7,002 bases of DNA from JBHHYS01 sp046757645. Its GTDB lineage: Bacteria > Acidobacteriota > Terriglobia > Acidiferrales > 2-02-FULL-67-57. The DNA lies in assembly GCA_046757645.1 (NCBI GenBank), contig JBHHYS010000112.1, positions 1-7,002 of the forward strand, given 5' to 3'. The position numbers and the translations under genes are program-made. The notes beneath the pieces are model-generated. The model had not been told where the DNA came from and ran no database searches. It was given only the letters and a program-made list of their open reading frames with translations. Below are positions 4,960-7,002 of the stretch, one piece after another (positions within the stretch are counted from its first letter, which is position 1; every line of letters begins with the position of its first letter).

Positions 4960-6006
4960 TTAGGTGTGGAGTTCGACGATGTCCTGGTCGTCGAGGAGGT
5001 GGTCGCGGTCGACGCGCTGGCCGTCGAAGCGGGTGCCGCCCCAGAGGCGGGCGAACTTGAGCCCGGCGGCGATGTCCTTGTGGACGCGGGCGGCGACGTC
5101 GCGCACGGTGGCGCCGCGCGGCAGCACGTAGGGCGCTTCCCGGTCGGCCTTCTTGCCGGGACTCTTGGTGTAGACGCGGACCACGCCGAGCAGCTCGAAC
5201 AGCACCCGCCGCAGCTCTTCCAGGTTCTCGCCCGTCTGCGCGGAGACGGGTAGCAGCCCGCCTGCCTGCGCGTTCTGTCCGCCTGCGGAACGGGCAGGCG
5301 GGGAGGCGGGACGGGCAAGCCGGAAGCGCTCCCCCCAGAGCTCTGCCAAGACCTCGAGGTTGTCGCGGGCGCCGGGGCGGTCGCATTTGTTGCCGACCAA
5401 GAGGGCGGGCTTGCGGACGAAGCCCCTCGGCAGCTCCCCTTGCCCCTGGGCGACGCGAATCTTGCCGTGGTCGAGCTGCTCCAGGGTTTGGGTCAAGTGG
5501 TCGAGCAGATCGGGGTCGCCCAGGTCGACCAGCAGGGCGACGGCGTCAGCGTTGCGGATGGTCTGGGGCACCCAAGCTTCCGGGAAGAGCGGGTCGAGCG
5601 GGGGCAAGTCCACAAGCTGGACCTGGATGTTCTCGAAGGGCATCATCCCGGGGAGGGGCGAGCGAGTGGAGAAGGGATAGTCGGCGACGGCGGGGGTGGC
5701 GCGGGTCAGGGCGGCGAGCAGGGCCGACTTGCCGCAGTTGGGCGGGCCGACCAGGGCGACCTGGCCGGCGCCTTCGTGCTCGACGTAGTGGATGGGGGCG
5801 GCGTGGCGGGTGGCGCCTTTCTTGCCCTTTTCGCCGCGCACCCTCTTGAGCCGCCGCTTCAGGTCGCCCTGCATTTTCTCCGTGCCCTTGTGCTTGGGGA
5901 TGGCGGAGAGCATCGCTTCCAGAGCGGCGATTTTTTCCTCGGGGGTGCGGGCCTGCTTGAAGCGCTCTTCGGCTGCCAGGTATTCGGGGGTGAGGTTGGC
6001 GGGCAT
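4960..6006 (-). CDS. DRG/Obg-type GTPase with C-terminal TGS domain
   Basis: 348 aa from ATG 6006, giving the family-typical start MPANLTPEYLAAEERFKQA. The reading frame is open further upstream but overlaps the preceding gene. A basic helical N-terminus (to about 70) precedes the G domain: G1 GPPNCGKS (87-94), G2 YPFST (110-114), G3 DLPPL (133-137, with Pro instead of the usual Gly), G4 NKCD (206-209) and G5 SAQ (255-257). The TGS domain occupies about 275-348: VRVYTKSPGKK, LPRGATVRDVAARVHKDI and LWGGTRFDGQRV...HLLDDQDIVELH. Relatives are GTP-hydrolysing, often RNA- or ribosome-associated proteins; the client here is unknown. Residues 231-251, before G5, are a low-complexity Ala/Pro/Gly/Gln insertion encoded by a palindromic repeat. 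The start lies 23 nt after the DJ-1-like gene, so the two are probably co-transcribed; a weak AGG ribosome site is present. Confidence 0.93.
   Translation of the reverse strand: MPANLTPEYLAAEERFKQARTPEEKIAALEAMLSAIPKHKGTEKMQGDLKRRLKRVRGEKGKKGATRHAAPIHYVEHEGAGQVALVGPPNCGKSALLAALTRATPAVADYPFSTRSPLPGMMPFENIQVQLVDLPPLDPLFPEAWVPQTIRNADAVALLVDLGDPDLLDHLTQTLEQLDHGKIRVAQGQGELPRGFVRKPALLVGNKCDRPGARDNLEVLAELWGERFRLARPASPPARSAGGQNAQAGGLLPVSAQTGENLEELRRVLFELLGVVRVYTKSPGKKADREAPYVLPRGATVRDVAARVHKDIAAGLKFARLWGGTRFDGQRVDRDHLLDDQDIVELHT
5257..5302 (-). repeat. Palindromic repeat inserted in frame within the GTPase gene
   Basis: CCCGCCTGCC (5257-5266) pairs perfectly with GGCAGGCGGG (5293-5302). A nested stem CCGCCTGC/GCAGGCGG (5279-5286 with 5294-5301, 7-nt loop) shares the same right arm, so two alternative hairpins are possible. 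The stretch encodes residues 235-250 (SPPARSAGGQNAQAGG) just ahead of G5, where related GTPases run directly from the post-G4 helix into the G5 strand. The frame is kept, which points to a tolerated insertion at a surface loop. Confidence 0.65.
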
Positions 6007-6029
6007 CGAAAAACTACCTGCTTGTCCGG

Positions 6030-6737
6030 TTACCGGGAGCCGGCGGGGGCCGGGACGGTTTCGTGTTTGATCCGGGCCAGGTCCCACTCCAGCACGAGTC
6101 CCCGGGCGACCTTCTGGGCGACGTCGGGGCCGAGATATTTTTCGACGAGATAGAGCGCGGCCTGGTAGCTGGTGACGCCGCCGGCGGAGGTGAGTATGCC
6201 GTTGTCATCCACGAAAACGACATCGCGGCGCACGTCTACTTTGGGGAAGGCCTGAGCGAAGTCGTCGAGCGAGGCCGGGAAGGTGGTGGCGCGTTTGGAG
6301 TCGAGCAGCCCGGCGGCGCCGAGCAGGAAGGCGCCCCAGCAGTTCGAGTGAACCACCTGGGCCCGGCGGCCGGTGTGGCGAATCCAGTCGACCAGGACGG
6401 GGTCCTTCCTATCGGATTGGTAGTTCTCGCCGCTGGGGACGACCAGCCAGTCGATGGGCGGCGCGGTCAGGAAGCTGTAGTCGGGGATGAGGCGGAGGCC
6501 TTCGGCGGTGGTGACGCTGCCGACGCGGGGCGCGACGGTGAAGACCCGCAGGCGCCCGTTGGTGTGGGTGGCGGCGTGCTGGAAGACGTCGTAGGGGGCG
6601 ACCAGCTCGGTGTTGTAGACGCCGTCGTAGACCAGGATGCCGACCGCAATCACATCGTCCTGGGCGGCAAGAGAGAAGGCGAAGCCGGAGCCGAAGAGCA
6701 AGAGCAGTAGAGCCAGCGAGTATCGAAGGAGCTTCAT
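6030..6737 (-). CDS. Exported DJ-1/PfpI-family protein (class I glutamine amidotransferase-like fold)
   Basis: 235 aa. MKLLRYSLALLLLLFGSGFA followed by FSLAAQ is a clear secretion signal, with cleavage likely after Ala24 or Ala25, so the mature protein should be periplasmic or envelope-located. The DJ-1/PfpI fold follows: VGILVYDGVYNTELVAPYDVF (32-52, with Glu44 where the family keeps an acidic residue), the nucleophile elbow HSNCWGAFLLGAAGLL (Cys133), RATTFP (149-154) and TSAGGVTSYQAALYLVEKYLG (183-203). The pattern resembles the amidotransferase-like domain found at the front of some AraC regulators, but no DNA-binding part is present. The reaction is unknown; protease, glyoxalase/deglycase or ligand-sensing roles occur in the superfamily. 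The ATG at 6737 has a GAGGA site 8 nt upstream. It is the first gene of a unit with the TGS GTPase. Confidence 0.9.
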   Translation of the reverse strand: MKLLRYSLALLLLLFGSGFAFSLAAQDDVIAVGILVYDGVYNTELVAPYDVFQHAATHTNGRLRVFTVAPRVGSVTTAEGLRLIPDYSFLTAPPIDWLVVPSGENYQSDRKDPVLVDWIRHTGRRAQVVHSNCWGAFLLGAAGLLDSKRATTFPASLDDFAQAFPKVDVRRDVVFVDDNGILTSAGGVTSYQAALYLVEKYLGPDVAQKVARGLVLEWDLARIKHETVPAPAGSR

Positions 6738-6764
6738 AGTTGCCGTCCTCTGCGGGCAGTCGAA

Positions 6765-6793
6765 ATGGTAGGCGGAAGCGGCGGCGGGGTCAA
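6765..6793 (-). promoter_or_regulatory. Promoter of the DJ-1-like gene and GTPase unit
   Basis: On the minus strand TTGACC (6793-6788) and TACCAT (6770-6765) are separated by exactly 17 nt, matching 5 of 6 and 4 of 6 consensus bases. Transcription would start near 6758, about 20 nt ahead of the start codon. This leaves room for the GAGGA ribosome site. Confidence 0.45.
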
Positions 6794-6801
6794 CGTCGGC
6801 T

Positions 6802-6844
6802 GGGAGACAGGGAGGCAGGGAGGCAGGGGGGCAGGGAAGCAGAC
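6802..6844 (+). repeat. 8-bp G-rich tandem repeat with G-quadruplex potential
   Basis: Five consecutive 8-bp units are present: AGACAGGG (6805), AGGCAGGG (6813), AGGCAGGG (6821), GGGCAGGG (6829) and a degenerate AAGCAGAC (6837). The plus strand carries GGG runs at 6802, 6810, 6818, 6826 and 6834, most with 5-nt loops, which meets the usual G-quadruplex pattern. It lies about 9 bp upstream of the -35 of the DJ-1-like gene, between two divergent transcription units. Confidence 0.7.
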
Positions 6845-6912
6845 GGTGGGGGTTGGCGCGCGATGGTCGTGGCGTGGCTGGCGGAGGTCGATAAATTCGA
6901 GGCCGGGACTGG

Positions 6913-6918
6913 TAGAAT
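6913..6918 (+). promoter_or_regulatory. -10 element of a probable leaderless promoter
   Basis: TAGAAT matches 5 of 6 bases of the -10 consensus and lies 7 nt before ATG 6926, the spacing expected when transcription starts at the A of the start codon. No convincing -35 or ribosome site precedes it. An in-frame ATG at 6917 falls within this element, and another at 6863 lies well upstream; both are less likely starts under this reading. Confidence 0.4.
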
Positions 6919-6925
6919 GGCGGGT

Positions 6926-7002
6926 ATGCAGGATCGGCAGCTCTACGTGGAGCGGCAGGAGTCGAAGCCGGCGCAGTTCACCTGCCCGCACTGTCGCCAG
7001 GC
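6926..7002 (+). CDS. N-terminal fragment of a protein with a CxxC zinc-ribbon knuckle (runs off the window)
   Basis: Only the first 25 residues are visible, MQDRQLYVERQESKPAQFTC followed by PHCRQ; the frame stays open to the right edge. CPHC is the usual first half of a zinc ribbon, so a second CxxC is expected beyond the window. It is transcribed divergently from the DJ-1-like gene. The frame is also open upstream to ATG 6863, which would add 21 residues. The family cannot be named from this fragment. Confidence 0.5.
   Translation, partial: MQDRQLYVERQESKPAQFTCPHCRQ

Noticed and set aside
4799..5386. Minus-strand open frame of 195 codons, very Arg/Pro-rich
   Set aside because: It is a shifted frame over the 3' half of the GTPase gene and the adjacent spacer, with no domain and extreme composition.
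5440..6710. Two long plus-strand open frames (5440-6153 and 6063-6710) rich in Gly, Val, Asp and Glu
   Set aside because: They lie opposite the GTPase and the DJ-1-like gene, whose motifs are unmistakable. Their composition is that of a codon-phase shadow.

Overview
This window reads as chromosomal DNA from a free-living bacterium of high GC content. Hand counts of two 60-base lines in the GTPase gene give about 65 and 73 % GC; two lines in the TPR gene give about 53 and 55 %. The genes are densely packed, several starts look leaderless or weakly primed, and the spacers carry repeats of the 'TTCGRCTTCGCTY' and 'CGAAACTCGAAA' type. From general familiarity with such genomes I would guess Acidobacteriota or a similar soil or groundwater phylum. 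That is inference, because no rRNA or other phylogenetic marker is present.

Layout: (1) 1-144 is spacer with a dispersed repeat copy. (2) 145-2493, minus strand, is a leucine biosynthesis pair, leuA followed by leuB. The 2-isopropylmalate synthase lacks the C-terminal leucine-binding regulatory domain, and the 3-isopropylmalate dehydrogenase has lost the Asp that normally selects NAD. (3) 2494-2598 is an AT-rich control region with a perfect 8-bp inverted repeat whose arms supply back-to-back -35 boxes for divergent promoters. (4) 2599-3486, plus strand, is a LysR-family regulator whose best start is a GTG, seven codons inside the longest reading frame. (5) 3487-3756 is a convergent spacer filled with repeats. 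(6) 3757-4743, minus strand, is a lower-GC membrane protein with a CxxC...CxxH module and C-terminal TPRs, flanked on both sides by an identical 20-nt direct repeat. (7) 4960-6737, minus strand, is a two-gene unit: an exported DJ-1/PfpI-like protein followed 23 nt later by a DRG/Obg-type GTPase with a TGS domain. The GTPase carries a palindromic repeat inserted in frame just before its G5 motif. (8) 6738-6925 is spacer with a promoter and a five-unit 8-bp G-rich tandem repeat. (9) From 6926, plus strand, a gene begins that runs off the window; its first residues contain a CPHC zinc-ribbon knuckle.

Functionally, leuA and leuB catalyse the first and third dedicated steps of leucine synthesis. 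The divergent LysR protein is the obvious candidate regulator, and since LeuA has no allosteric domain, transcriptional or translational control may carry more of the load. The other genes are housekeeping or of unknown role. I see no phage, transposase, CRISPR, toxin-antitoxin or defence genes, and no convincing wholly new system. The most worthwhile oddities are the leu locus architecture, the coenzyme-site substitutions in LeuB, and the repeat inserted into the GTPase coding sequence.
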